64,000 nucleotides of DNA from Affinibrenneria salicis. Lineage in GTDB: Bacteria > Pseudomonadota > Gammaproteobacteria > Enterobacterales > Enterobacteriaceae. The notes under the pieces were generated by a model that had not been told where the DNA came from, searched no databases, and was given only the letters and a program-made list of their open reading frames with translations. The stretch lies in the NCBI RefSeq assembly GCF_008710095.1, contig NZ_VYKJ01000008.1, forward strand, positions 173,859 through 237,858. The letters run 5' to 3'. This document shows, one piece after another, positions 9,593 to 18,605 of the stretch. A program made the translations under genes and the position numbers. The stretch's first letter is position 1, and each line of letters opens with the position of its first letter.

Positions 9593-11275
9593 TCAGAAAG
9601 ACTCCCAGTCTTGTTGACGTTTGCCGGATGCGCCGCCCGAAGGCAACGTGAGCGGCTGCGCCAGGCGTGAGGCCGGCGCGCCGGCGTCGCTCCTGGGGGC
9701 TTCACTCCGGGGCTCGCCGTCGTGCAAACGGAAGGCGCCCATCAGCTCCACCAGACGGCGCGCCTGATCGCTCAGGCTATCCGCCGCGGTGGCCGACTGT
9801 TCCACCAGCGCGGCGTTCTGCTGCGTGACCTCATCCAGCTGATTCACCGCGTCGTTCACCTGAGAAATGCCCTGCGACTGTTCATCGGTGGTTACGCCGA
9901 TTTCGCGCAGCAGATCGGCAACGCGACGGACCTGGCCGACGATTTCATCCATGGTGCTGCCGGCTTCGTTAACCTGATGTGAACCGGTCTCCACTTTCTC
10001 CACGCTCTCGCCAATCAGCTCTTTGATTTCTTTGGCGGCGGAAGCGGAGCGCTGCGCCAGCGAACGCACCTCGCCGGCCACGACGGCGAAGCCGCGCCCC
10101 TGTTCGCCGGCGCGCGCGGCTTCCACCGCGGCGTTGAGCGCCAGGATATTGGTCTGGAAGGCGATGCCGTCGATAACGCCGATGATATCGCCGATTTTGC
10201 GTGAGCTGCTGGTGATCTCTTCCATGGTGTGCACCACGTTGTTGACCACGTCGCCGCCTTTGGTGGCGGTATCGCTGGCCGAGTTAGCCAACTGCGAGGC
10301 AGCGCGCACGCTGTCGGCATTCTGCCGGATGGTGGTGCTCATCTGCTCCATTGAGGCGGCGGTCTGCTGCAGGTTGGAGGCCTGTTCTTCCGTCCTCTGG
10401 CTGAGATCGGCGTTGCCCATGGCGATCTGATTCGCTCCGGTGGCGATGGATTCGCTGCTCTGGTGCACCTGCGTCACCATATCGCGCAAACTGTCGCGCA
10501 TGGCGCTCATAGCCGACAGTACGCTGCTGGTGTCGCCGCGGCGCAATGCTACCGGCACGGCCAGATTGCCCTGCGCCACGTAGCGGGCGATTTCGGCCGC
10601 GTAGCTGGGTTCGCCGCCCAACTGAGACTTAACGCGGCGGGTAATCCCCCAGGCGACCAGCGCGCCGAGCAGCGCGGCGCAGGCCGCGATAATCAGCATC
10701 AGGATCCCGGCCGAGCCGGCCCGGTTTACCGAGGCGTTGGCCGTTTCCACGGTCAGCGTTTCCTGCAGCGCCACCATATCATCCAGCGCTTTGAATACTT
10801 CATCCTGGGCCTGGCGCAGATCGCCGAACAACATGTGGCGCGCTTCATTGTTCTGCCCGCTCTGACCGTAGGCGATGGTTTTCAGCAGGATGTTGTTGTA
10901 GGGGATTCGCATCCGAACCAGCTTTTCCGTGCGCGCCTGCGCTTCGGGCGAGACGGTGCCTGCCTGGATTTTGCTTAACAATTGGGTATTTTGCTGCAGC
11001 AACGCTTCAATCTTCTGTTTTTCCGTTTCCATGGCGGCGGGATCATCCAGCAAAAGCAGATCGCGGATCGCGCGGGCGACGGTGTTCACATTATCTTTCA
11101 CTTCCTGCATCATCAACAGGTTGTTGATACGGACTTTGGATAAAAGCTGAATGTCATCGCCCAGATGGGTCAACTGTACGCGACCAAACGCCGCGACGAG
11201 AAAACCAATCAAAATCAGTAATGCGAAACCCGAACCGAGCATCGTTCCCAGCTTCATGTTCTTAAACATATTCAT
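9593..11275 (-). CDS. Methyl-accepting chemotaxis protein
   Basis: Transmembrane chemoreceptor, 560 residues. The chosen start [10 protein letters not shown] at 11275 has an AGGA ribosome site; a frame opening at 11314 would add 13 residues. It has a first membrane segment near residues 10-32, a periplasmic four-helix-bundle ligand domain, a second membrane segment near 190-212, a HAMP domain ([20 protein letters not shown]), and a long cytoplasmic signalling domain with the conserved hairpin tip [20 protein letters not shown]. The C-terminus ends DWESF, a variant of the NWETF pentapeptide that tethers CheR/CheB. Ligand unknown. It is a single gene, convergent with livF and inserted between the liv and ygb genes. 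Confidence 0.93.
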   Translation of the reverse strand: MNMFKNMKLGTMLGSGFALLILIGFLVAAFGRVQLTHLGDDIQLLSKVRINNLLMMQEVKDNVNTVARAIRDLLLLDDPAAMETEKQKIEALLQQNTQLLSKIQAGTVSPEAQARTEKLVRMRIPYNNILLKTIAYGQSGQNNEARHMLFGDLRQAQDEVFKALDDMVALQETLTVETANASVNRAGSAGILMLIIAACAALLGALVAWGITRRVKSQLGGEPSYAAEIARYVAQGNLAVPVALRRGDTSSVLSAMSAMRDSLRDMVTQVHQSSESIATGANQIAMGNADLSQRTEEQASNLQQTAASMEQMSTTIRQNADSVRAASQLANSASDTATKGGDVVNNVVHTMEEITSSSRKIGDIIGVIDGIAFQTNILALNAAVEAARAGEQGRGFAVVAGEVRSLAQRSASAAKEIKELIGESVEKVETGSHQVNEAGSTMDEIVGQVRRVADLLREIGVTTDEQSQGISQVNDAVNQLDEVTQQNAALVEQSATAADSLSDQARRLVELMGAFRLHDGEPRSEAPRSDAGAPASRLAQPLTLPSGGASGKRQQDWESF

Positions 11276-11674
11276 CGTTTTTCCTGGCGTTAATTGACAC
11301 CCGGCTAACGGCATAATCGGGTGTTCTCTATGGTGATTGCTTTATTTAATCCAGATGAATTAAGGCCGGGATTGATGGAGAAGAGTGCGCCGCAGCCGAA
11401 AGCAATTACCGACGGTTCACGCTTTATCCCCTGTTGAGGGGGCTCATTAAGGGAGGTAAATGACGTGGCGATTAGTATAGGAGGGGAGGTGAACAATCTA
11501 TTGTCAGATAAGTAGGCAAAACAGGTCGGATAACAGGCTATTAATAGAATGCATGGATCAGTTATTCATATTTAAGTGGTAAATCCTATCATTTGGAAAT
11601 AAAGCCGGCGTACGCCTCGCCAGGCGCGTGCCGGCCAGCGGAGCCCGATGCGCAGTCGGACCCCGCGCGATCGG
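11276..11674. other. Interval between the chemoreceptor start and the ygbN stop
   Basis: About 400 bases without a credible gene. The promoter of the chemoreceptor (minus strand) should lie here, but I found no sigma-28 site with correct spacing. The part next to ygbN (11600-11674) is GC-rich and may contain its transcription end. Confidence 0.5.
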
Positions 11675-13033
11675 TCAGATCGCCAGCCAGACGGCCCAGG
11701 TGATCAGGAATCCGCATAGCCCTGCCAGCGTGGTCAGCACGGTCCAGGTTTTTAATCCGTCCGCGACCGACAGCCCGAGGTATTTGGTCACAATCCAGAA
11801 GCCCGAATCGTTAACGTGCGACAGCCCCAGACCGCCGAAGCAGGCCGACAGCGTCACCAGCACCAGCTGAATGTTATTCAACCCGCTAACCGCATCGGTC
11901 AGCAGCCCGCAGGTGGTCAGAATGGCCACGGTCGCCGATCCCTGCGAGGCGCGCAGCGCCAGCGACAGGATGAAGGCCGCCGGGATCAGCGGCAGATGGA
12001 TGGTGGTCAGCGTTTCGGCCAGCGCCTTGCCGATACCTGACTCCACCAGCACTTTGCCGAAGACGCCGCCTGCGCCCGTGACCATGATGACCATGGCGGC
12101 GGCCGGCATGGCGTCGCCCATCACGCCGCTGGCTTTTTCCAGCGTCCAGCCGCGGCGTAAGGCAATCAGCCAGAAGGCCAGCGCCAGGGCAAGCAGCAGC
12201 GCGACCGCCGGCGAGCCGACCAGCGACATGACTTCACGCACGCTGTGGCCGGCGGGCAGCACGGTAGCCGAGACGGTGCCGAGCATAATGACGGCGATCG
12301 GGATGACGATCAGCGCGGCGATCAGACCGGCGGAAGGAGCGGACGAGGACGACCCGGTATTCGCCGTATCCTCTGGTTTCGCCATCTGCAGTTGTTCCAG
12401 CACCTCCACCGACAGCGCATACTGGCGGCGGTTAAGCATTTTAGCGACCCAGTAAGCAAAGATGCCGACCGGGATACAAATGACCAGACCTATCATCGTC
12501 AGCCAGCCGATATCGGCATTCAGTAAACCGGCGGCGGCGACCGGTCCCGGGTGAGGCGGCAGCGCGACGTGCACGGTGAGCATTACGCCGGCGACCGGCA
12601 GACCAAATTTGATGGGCGAGACGTTGGCGACTTTGGCGAAGCCATAAATAATCGGCGCCAGAATAATAAAGCCGACGTCGAAGAAAACGGGAATCCCGAG
12701 GATAAAAGCGGCGATCGTCAGCGCCGCGATCATCAGGCGCGGCCCCATCAGGCGGGTAAAGCTGCGGGCCAGCGACTCCGCGCCGCCGGAGATTTCGATC
12801 ATCCTGCCCAGCATGGCGCCCACGCCGATAATAATAGTCACGGAGCCGAGAATTCCGCCCATGCCCGAGGTTACGACCTTCATGATCTCGCCGGTAGGAA
12901 TACCGGTCGCCAGCGCCACCAGCAGGCTGACAATCAACAGGGCAATAAACGGCTGGACTTTCATTTTAATCACCAGCCACAGCAGCAATAAAACGCCGGC
13001 TATCGCGATGCTCAGGAGCAGAGGTGTTGTCAT
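11675..13033 (-). CDS. ygbN: GntP-family sugar-acid permease (YgbN type)
   Basis: Inner-membrane proton symporter of the GntP gluconate permease family, 452 residues, with about 12 hydrophobic segments. Family stretches are visible: PVFFDVGFIILAPIIYGFAK, ALPPHPGPVAAAGLL and LSACFGGLGLSHVNDSGFW. It is the last gene of a minus-strand cluster ordered ltnD-otnK-otnC-otnI-permease, the same order as E. coli ygbJKLMN, so the substrate is probably a four-carbon sugar acid (threonate or erythronate) rather than gluconate. It starts 169 bases after the otnI stop, a wider gap than elsewhere in the cluster. The symbol is by synteny. Confidence 0.88.
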   Translation of the reverse strand: MTTPLLLSIAIAGVLLLLWLVIKMKVQPFIALLIVSLLVALATGIPTGEIMKVVTSGMGGILGSVTIIIGVGAMLGRMIEISGGAESLARSFTRLMGPRLMIAALTIAAFILGIPVFFDVGFIILAPIIYGFAKVANVSPIKFGLPVAGVMLTVHVALPPHPGPVAAAGLLNADIGWLTMIGLVICIPVGIFAYWVAKMLNRRQYALSVEVLEQLQMAKPEDTANTGSSSSAPSAGLIAALIVIPIAVIMLGTVSATVLPAGHSVREVMSLVGSPAVALLLALALAFWLIALRRGWTLEKASGVMGDAMPAAAMVIMVTGAGGVFGKVLVESGIGKALAETLTTIHLPLIPAAFILSLALRASQGSATVAILTTCGLLTDAVSGLNNIQLVLVTLSACFGGLGLSHVNDSGFWIVTKYLGLSVADGLKTWTVLTTLAGLCGFLITWAVWLAI

Positions 13034-13202
13034 TATTTCATCCTCAGAGCGAGAAAAGATTATTTATCAATAAGCTGGTTGTCGGTTATGCGAGTCCGCA
13101 GGCTTTATCTTTATGTTTTTTAAAGTAAAGCCGGCCATAGCCCCGTTGGCCGGGGCTATGGGATGTGTTGCAGGTTAATCGCGTGAACGGGGCGCGCCGC
13201 GG

Positions 13203-13991
13203 TTAGCGGCGCGCGTTCAGCCAGGGCTGTAGCCAGCCCAGCCCCTCCAGCGTGTCGCCGCGGGGGTTATACTCGCAGCCAATCCAGCCGCTGTAATTCA
13301 CCCGATCCAGCTCATCGAACAGAAATGGATAGTTAATCTCGCCTTCATCCGGTTCATGGCGAGCCGGAACCGAGGCAATCTGTATATGACCATAGCGGCC
13401 GCGCAGGTCGTGGATAAGCCGGGTCAGATTGCCATCCACGATTTGCGCGTGAAAAAAGTCGAGCTGAACATAGACGTTGGGCCGATCGATCAGGTTAGCC
13501 AGTTCCAGCGCCTGGTGCTGGCTGGCGAACAGATAGCCGGGCTTTACGCCGGGGCTGAGCGCTTCGATCATGATATTGACGTTGTGCGGGGCGAACAGTT
13601 GCGCGGCATAGCGCAGGTTATCGATAAACGTCCGCTGATAGTCGGCGCGGTCGGCGCCGGCCGGCACCACGCCCGCCATGATATGCACCGACGGGCAATC
13701 CAGCGCCAGCGCATACTCCAGCGCCTGGCGGATATCGCGCCGCGCCTCCTCTTCTCGGCCGGGCAGAGCGGTTAAGCCCCACTCGCCGGCCGGCACATCG
13801 CCCGGCGCGCTATTAAACAGCACCTGGGACAGACCATGCAGGCGCAGTTTTTCCGCCAGCTCCTGCGCCGGATATTCATAGGGGAACAGATACTCCACCG
13901 CCTGAAAGCCGGCTTGCGCCGCGGCCTGGAAGCGATCGAGGAACGGCAGTTCGGTAAACATCATGGATAAATTCGCTGCAAATTTAGGCAT
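13203..13991 (-). CDS. otnI: OtnI, 2-oxo-tetronate isomerase
   Basis: Hydroxypyruvate-isomerase-like TIM-barrel enzyme (E. coli YgbM type), 262 residues, starting [21 protein letters not shown]. In the acid-sugar pathway defined for DUF1537 kinases it interconverts 2-oxo- and 3-oxo-tetronate. Visible family features are [13 protein letters not shown], the barrel acidic residues in [16 protein letters not shown] and the C-terminal [14 protein letters not shown]. It starts 2 bases after the otnC stop, so the genes are tightly coupled. Confidence 0.9.
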   Translation of the reverse strand: MPKFAANLSMMFTELPFLDRFQAAAQAGFQAVEYLFPYEYPAQELAEKLRLHGLSQVLFNSAPGDVPAGEWGLTALPGREEEARRDIRQALEYALALDCPSVHIMAGVVPAGADRADYQRTFIDNLRYAAQLFAPHNVNIMIEALSPGVKPGYLFASQHQALELANLIDRPNVYVQLDFFHAQIVDGNLTRLIHDLRGRYGHIQIASVPARHEPDEGEINYPFLFDELDRVNYSGWIGCEYNPRGDTLEGLGWLQPWLNARR

Positions 13992-13993
13992 CG

Positions 13994-14617
13994 TTAGCTC
14001 CGTAATTCAGCAATTTCTTCCGCGGTCAGGTAACGGATTTTCCGATCGCCGAGGATAAACATCAGGCGGGCGGTTTCTTCCAGCTCTTCCATATTGTCCG
14101 CCGCCGCGCGCAGATCTTTACCGACTACCACCGGACCGTGATTGGCCAGCAAGAAGGCGTTATAACGAGGCGCCAGCTTAGCCAGATCTTCGCCCAGCCG
14201 CTTATCGCCGGGGCGATAGTAGGGGACGACCGGCACCTCGCCGACGCGCATGACCACATAGGGGGTAAAGGGCTTGATGGCGTTGCGGGTATCCAGCCCT
14301 TCAAGACAGGAAAGCGCGGTGAGCCAGGCGCAGTGCAGGTGTACAACCGCCCGGCACTGAGGATTATTGTGATAGAGCGCCAGATGGAAGCTGACTTCCT
14401 TCGATGGCTTATCGCCTGAAATCCATTCGCCCTTCAGGTTGACCTTAGCCAGGCGTTCCGCCTCCAGTTCGCCGAGGCAGGAACCGGTAGGCGTCGCCAG
14501 CAGCGTGCCATCGTCCAGCAGCATCGACAAATTGCCGGCCGAACCGGTGGCGTAGCCGCGCTGAAAAAAAGACGCCCCCAGGCGGACCATGTCTTCCCGT
14601 GCTTTCTGTTCACTCAT
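13994..14617 (-). CDS. otnC: OtnC, 3-oxo-tetronate 4-phosphate decarboxylase
   Basis: Class II aldolase/adducin-family enzyme (E. coli YgbL type), 207 residues. It decarboxylates 3-oxo-tetronate 4-phosphate to dihydroxyacetone phosphate, feeding glycolysis. The metal-binding histidines lie in [12 protein letters not shown] and [10 protein letters not shown], with the family N-terminal glycine loop [13 protein letters not shown]. Its start codon overlaps the otnK stop by one base (TAATG), indicating coupled translation. Confidence 0.9.
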   Translation of the reverse strand: MSEQKAREDMVRLGASFFQRGYATGSAGNLSMLLDDGTLLATPTGSCLGELEAERLAKVNLKGEWISGDKPSKEVSFHLALYHNNPQCRAVVHLHCAWLTALSCLEGLDTRNAIKPFTPYVVMRVGEVPVVPYYRPGDKRLGEDLAKLAPRYNAFLLANHGPVVVGKDLRAAADNMEELEETARLMFILGDRKIRYLTAEEIAELRS

Positions 14618-15885
14618 TAAACAAACTCCTGTTGTGCCCGGGCGAAGAAGTTTTCATCGCCGAAATTGCCGGACTTTAACGCCAGCGATAGCGGATGGTC
14701 GATCGATCGCACCCAGGGCACGCCGGGCGAGATGGTCGGACCGATATGAAAGGCGCGAATCCCCAGCGTCTGCACCACAATGCTGGAGGTTTCGCCGCCG
14801 GCGATGATAAAGCGCTGGAAACCGGCGTCCTGCAGGTGCCGCGCCACGGCGGCGAACAGCTGTTCGACCGCCTGGCTGCTGGCCTCCGCGCCCCATTTTT
14901 GCTGGATCTGACGCAGCGTTTCCGGCTCCGAGGTGGCATAGATCATCGGCGCCAGCGTGCCCTGACTCTGGCTTTCCACCCACTGGCGCAGGGCGCGGGC
15001 GTACTCCGCCAGCGCCTCGTCTCCCGCCATGCAGCGTTCGACATCGATGGCCTGGCCCGGCGCCTGTTGGCGGTAGCGCGCCACCTGTTTATTGGTCATA
15101 ACCGAACAGGAGCCGGACAGCACGACGGCGGGTCCGCCACGCGGCGCGCCCGCGGCCTGCGCGGTCCGTGGCGGCCGGCCCTGCGACAGCTGGCGGGCCA
15201 ATCCGATGGCCAGCCCGGAGCCGCCGGTCACCAGTTTCATATCGCGCACGGCTTCTCCCTGGGTGAGCAGATGCTGTTCGTGCAGGGTATCCAGCACCGC
15301 GTAGCGTACGCCGTCCCGGCGCAGGGCGTTGAGCTGACGTTTTACCGCTTCGGCGCCCTGATCCATGATCGCCGCCGGGATCAGACCGCTGCGTCCCTGC
15401 GCCTGTTGCTCCATCACCCGCAGCAGGTTGCTGTCGGTCATCGGGGTGACGGGATGGTGGCGCATACCGGACTCCGACAGCAACTGGTCCATAACAAACA
15501 GATAGCCCTGATAGACGGTGCGCCCGTTGACCGGCAGCGCTGGCGAGATCACGGTTTGCGTTTCGCCCAGCGCCGCCAGCAGCGCGTCGGTCACCGGGCC
15601 GATATTGCCCTGCGCCGTGCTGTCGAAGGTGGAGCAGTATTTGAAATAGAACTGGCGACACGAGCGCCGTTTCAGCCACTCCAGCGCGTTGAGCGCGTCG
15701 GCCACCGCCTGCGGCGCCGGGCAGGAACGCGATTTCAGGCTAATGACCACCGCTTCGGCTTCGACCTGATAGTCGGCCGGCGGCACGCCGTTGAGCTGAA
15801 CGGTGGACAGGCCGTTCTCCACCAGAAAGCTGGCGATGTCGGTGGCGCCGGTAAAGTCGTCCGCAATGACTCCGAGTCGCATCAT
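14617..15885 (-). CDS. otnK: OtnK, 3-oxo-tetronate 4-kinase (DUF1537 family)
   Basis: Four-carbon acid-sugar kinase (E. coli YgbK type), 422 residues. The N-terminal sugar-binding half begins MMRLGVIADDFTGATDIASFL. The C-terminal nucleotide-binding half has FIIAGGETSSIVVQTLG and ISPGVPWVRS. It phosphorylates 3-oxo-tetronate at O4 before OtnC. It overlaps ltnD by four bases and otnC by one. Large antisense frames across this gene (for example 14695-16095) are GC-driven shadows. Confidence 0.92.
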   Translation of the reverse strand: MMRLGVIADDFTGATDIASFLVENGLSTVQLNGVPPADYQVEAEAVVISLKSRSCPAPQAVADALNALEWLKRRSCRQFYFKYCSTFDSTAQGNIGPVTDALLAALGETQTVISPALPVNGRTVYQGYLFVMDQLLSESGMRHHPVTPMTDSNLLRVMEQQAQGRSGLIPAAIMDQGAEAVKRQLNALRRDGVRYAVLDTLHEQHLLTQGEAVRDMKLVTGGSGLAIGLARQLSQGRPPRTAQAAGAPRGGPAVVLSGSCSVMTNKQVARYRQQAPGQAIDVERCMAGDEALAEYARALRQWVESQSQGTLAPMIYATSEPETLRQIQQKWGAEASSQAVEQLFAAVARHLQDAGFQRFIIAGGETSSIVVQTLGIRAFHIGPTISPGVPWVRSIDHPLSLALKSGNFGDENFFARAQQEFV

Positions 15886-16796
15886 GCGTCCCCCCGTTTT
15901 TCCGGCAGGGTGATGCCGCTGAAAATCTTGATTACCGCGCTGTCGTCTTCGCGGCCGAATCCGGCGTTGCTGGCGGCGGTAAACATGTTAAAAGCGGTGG
16001 AAGCCAGCGGCAGCGGGAAGTGCAGCGATTTTGCGGTGTCGGTGACCAGACCGAGATCTTTGACGAAGATATCCACGGCCGATTTTGGCGCATAGTCGCC
16101 GTCGACTACGTGACGCATGCGGTTTTCAAACATCCAGGAATTGCCGGCGGCGTGGGTGACCACGTCATACATGGTGTCCAGCGGAATACCGGCTCGCGCG
16201 GCCAGCGCCATGGCTTCCGCTCCCGCCGCAATGTGCACCCCGGCCAGTAACTGATGGATGATTTTCACCGTGGCGCCCAGGCCTATTTCGCTGCCGATGC
16301 GGTAAACCTTGCCCGCCACGGCATCCAGCACGGCCTGTAATTTTTCGAATGCTTCATCCGGGCCCGAGGCCATCACGGTCATATCGCCCGCCGCCGCTTT
16401 AACCGCGCCGCCGGAAACCGGCGCGTCCAGCATCACTAATTGGTGAGCCAGCAACTGGCGTTCGATCGCTTTCGCATCCTGCGCCGAGATGGTGGAAGAG
16501 ACCATGACCGCGGTGCCGGGGCGCAAACGGTCGGCTAGTCCGTCTTCGCCGAACAGGATGCTGTTGACCTGCGCGGCGTTAACCACCAGCAGCAGTACGG
16601 CTTCCAGCCGGTCGGCAAAATCGTGCGCGCGCGCCGCCGCCTGGACAGCGCCAGCCTGGCGCAGTTTCTCCAGCGCCTGTGGATTAAGATCGACGCCGTA
16701 GGTGTCCAGCCCGGCTTTCAGGCAGGACAAGGCGGCGCCCAGCCCCATGGAACCGAGGCCGATGACCGCGACAGAACGTGCTTGAGGGTGAGGCAT
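15882..16796 (-). CDS. ltnD: LtnD, threonate dehydrogenase (beta-hydroxyacid dehydrogenase family)
   Basis: NAD-dependent dehydrogenase, 304 residues (E. coli YgbJ type), first gene of the cluster. It oxidises L-threonate (or a related C4 sugar acid) to the 2-oxo acid. Visible are the Rossmann motif VIGLGSMGLGAALSC near residues 10-24, the substrate loop DAPVSGGAVKAAAGDMTVMASG near 125-145, and the catalytic lysine region GLGATVKIIHQLLAG. Exact substrate stereochemistry cannot be read from sequence. The promoter lies in the 316-base gap shared with the divergent regulator, which contains a CRP-like site. Confidence 0.88.
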   Translation of the reverse strand: MPHPQARSVAVIGLGSMGLGAALSCLKAGLDTYGVDLNPQALEKLRQAGAVQAAARAHDFADRLEAVLLLVVNAAQVNSILFGEDGLADRLRPGTAVMVSSTISAQDAKAIERQLLAHQLVMLDAPVSGGAVKAAAGDMTVMASGPDEAFEKLQAVLDAVAGKVYRIGSEIGLGATVKIIHQLLAGVHIAAGAEAMALAARAGIPLDTMYDVVTHAAGNSWMFENRMRHVVDGDYAPKSAVDIFVKDLGLVTDTAKSLHFPLPLASTAFNMFTAASNAGFGREDDSAVIKIFSGITLPEKRGDA

Positions 16797-16869
16797 AGCG
16801 TTCTCCTTGTTAATTTTAGTGATTATTTGTTTTGTTGTGTTAAATATACGCCAGGTATCGCGTCTCTCC

Positions 16870-16885
16870 GGTGACTATTGTCACA
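16870..16885. promoter_or_regulatory. CRP-like site between ltnD and ygbI
   Basis: GGTGA-CTATTG-TCACA matches the CRP core TGTGA-N6-TCACA at nine of ten positions and contains a perfect GTGAC-N4-GTCAC palindrome. It lies about 75 bases upstream of ltnD and suggests glucose repression of the acid-sugar genes. A DeoR-type operator is also expected in the 316-base gap but was not identified. The rest of the gap is AT-rich promoter-like sequence. Confidence 0.65.
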
Positions 16886-17112
16886 TAAATTAACATTAAG
16901 GCGTCGCTATCGTTACGCTGAGTGCCGGCCACTCATGTACATCGGTCGGTCAGGTGAGTTTAGTTATTTGTTTATAAAAGAGATTAATGCGGTAAGTAAA
17001 TGCGTATTGCCGATAGACAGTGAAGAGATTACGTGAAAATATGATAACTATGTGCTTATTTAGCGCACTGCGTCACATTATTTATCATCAATGGAACGAA
17101 CGGGAGGGCAGG

Positions 17113-17874
17113 GTGATACCGGTTGAACGCCATCAACAAATTCTGGCGCTGGTTGCCGAACGCGGCGTCGTCAGCATCAGCGAACTGACCGAACGGCTGG
17201 GAGTGTCGCATATGACCATCCGGCGCGATATTCAGAAACTGGAACAGCAGGGGAACCTGCTCTCGGTGTCCGGCGGCGTGCGCTCGCCGGAGCGGCTGGC
17301 GACTGAACCGTCCCATCAGGACAAGTCGACGATGTTCAGCCAGCAGAAAGCGGCGATTGGTCAACTGGCCGCTCAGCAGATCCCGCGCGATAGCTGTATC
17401 TATCTGGATGCCGGCACCACCACGCTGGCGCTGGCGCACCAACTGACGGCGCGCGACGATCTGCTGGTGGTGACCAACGATTTTGTCATCGCCGCTTTTT
17501 TGATCGAGTCCAGCCAGTGCCGCATGATCCACACCGGCGGCACGCTGTGCCGGGAGAACCGCTCCTGCGTGGGGGAATCCGCCGCCGCCGCCCTGCGCAG
17601 TCTGTATATCGATCTGGCGTTTATTTCCGCCTCGTCGTGGAATCTGCGCGGATTATCCACGCCCAACGAAGATAAGGTGGCGGTAAAGCGCGCAGTGACC
17701 GAGGCCAGCCACCGGCGCATTCTGCTCAGCGACAGTTCGAAATACGGCCGCATCGCCACCTGGCTGGCGGCGCCGCTGAACGTGTTCGACACCATCATTA
17801 CGGACGAGGGATTGCCGGCGGCGGCGAAAGACGCGCTGGCGAGAACGGGGATCGAACTGCATATTGCCCGCTGA
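17113..17874 (+). CDS. ygbI: DeoR-family transcriptional regulator (YgbI type)
   Basis: Probable repressor of the divergent acid-sugar cluster. The GTG at 17113, preceded by GGGAGGG, gives 253 residues starting (M)IPVERHQQILALVAERG, the usual DeoR start. The longer frame from 17020 adds an unrelated N-terminus. It has an N-terminal winged helix-turn-helix (VSISELTERLGVSHMTIRRDIQKLEQQG) and a C-terminal sugar-phosphate-sensing domain of the ribose-isomerase-like fold (YLDAGTTTLALAHQL, CVGESAAAAL). Function is inferred from position and E. coli synteny; the effector is unknown. Confidence 0.87.
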   Translation: MIPVERHQQILALVAERGVVSISELTERLGVSHMTIRRDIQKLEQQGNLLSVSGGVRSPERLATEPSHQDKSTMFSQQKAAIGQLAAQQIPRDSCIYLDAGTTTLALAHQLTARDDLLVVTNDFVIAAFLIESSQCRMIHTGGTLCRENRSCVGESAAAALRSLYIDLAFISASSWNLRGLSTPNEDKVAVKRAVTEASHRRILLSDSSKYGRIATWLAAPLNVFDTIITDEGLPAAAKDALARTGIELHIAR

Positions 17875-18015
17875 TACGGACCGCGGCGTGACCGTGCCGT
17901 TCGCGGCGTCACGACAAATAACAAGATTCCGTGCGCGATAACGCCACGGCCGGCGCGCCCTTCGTTTAACGCGTAACCGGCGCGGCGGGCTGAACGATAA
18001 CGCCTGCCGCCAGCA

Positions 18016-18375
18016 TTACTGATTACATTGATACTGCTGATTCGGGTCGCGTTTAAGACTGGTTTCCGTCAGCCATTGTTTGGTGAAGTCATCGGCCGGC
18101 AGCAATTCATCGCCGTTTTGCGCGACCTTCAGCTTAAATGCACCGTTTGAATAAAGAGTGATGATCCTTTCGTTATCTTTTCCTTCAATGACATAGGCCG
18201 CCCGGATACCGCTAAACGAGGCTTTCCCCGCCGGGCAAAAGGCGAGTTCTTTGGCTAATGACGTTTTATCCTGATTAACGAATGTCCCTTCCAGCCATTG
18301 CGGCTCACTTGCCATCAGCTGAGATGACAGACCCAGACTTAGCGCGATGGCTAAACATTTACCGAACGATTGCAT
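18016..18375 (-). CDS. Small secreted protein of unknown function
   Basis: 119 residues with a clear signal peptide (MQSFGKCLAIALSLGLSSQL, likely cleaved after MAS). The mature part is hydrophilic with two cysteines, one near residue 47 (AFCPAG) and one near the C-terminus (YQCNQ), which could form a disulfide in the periplasm. No family recognised. It stands alone, divergent from ugpB; its 5' flank is about 110 bases from the Pho boxes that serve ugpB. Confidence 0.7.
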   Translation of the reverse strand: MQSFGKCLAIALSLGLSSQLMASEPQWLEGTFVNQDKTSLAKELAFCPAGKASFSGIRAAYVIEGKDNERIITLYSNGAFKLKVAQNGDELLPADDFTKQWLTETSLKRDPNQQYQCNQ

Positions 18376-18488
18376 TATTTCCCCTTTTCTATGCGTTAAT
18401 TACTTGCCAAAGCACCCCGACGGCCGATGCCGGACGGCGCGCTTTATATTGCCGGCTTCCCGTATCGCCAGGCAACAATTAAGTAATG

Positions 18489-18528
18489 CTGTCATTTTTA
18501 TGTCATTTTTTGGTTATTTCTCTGTCAT
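18489..18528 (+). promoter_or_regulatory. Two tandem Pho boxes upstream of ugpB
   Basis: Four 7-base units, CTGTCAT (18489), ATGTCAT (18500), TGGTTAT (18511) and CTGTCAT (18522), repeat with an exact 11-base period and T-rich 4-base spacers. This is the PhoB-binding architecture, ending 77 bases before the ugpB start. It indicates induction of ugp by phosphate starvation. Confidence 0.92.
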
Positions 18529-18605
18529 GTCGTCGTGCCATGTTACTTCCCGAATAGCAACGCGTCTGCGAGTGCAGACGTATTCATCGGGTTCAGGAGA
18601 CTGGC

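Noticed and set aside
11276..11500. Sigma-28 flagellar promoter for the chemoreceptor
   Set aside because: TAAAG and CCGATTA-like elements exist on the minus strand but are about 15 bases apart instead of 11, so support is too weak.
14695..16095. 466-residue open frame antisense to otnK/ltnD
   Set aside because: Arg/His/Gln-rich composition typical of a GC-rich shadow frame; the opposite strand encodes recognisable enzymes.
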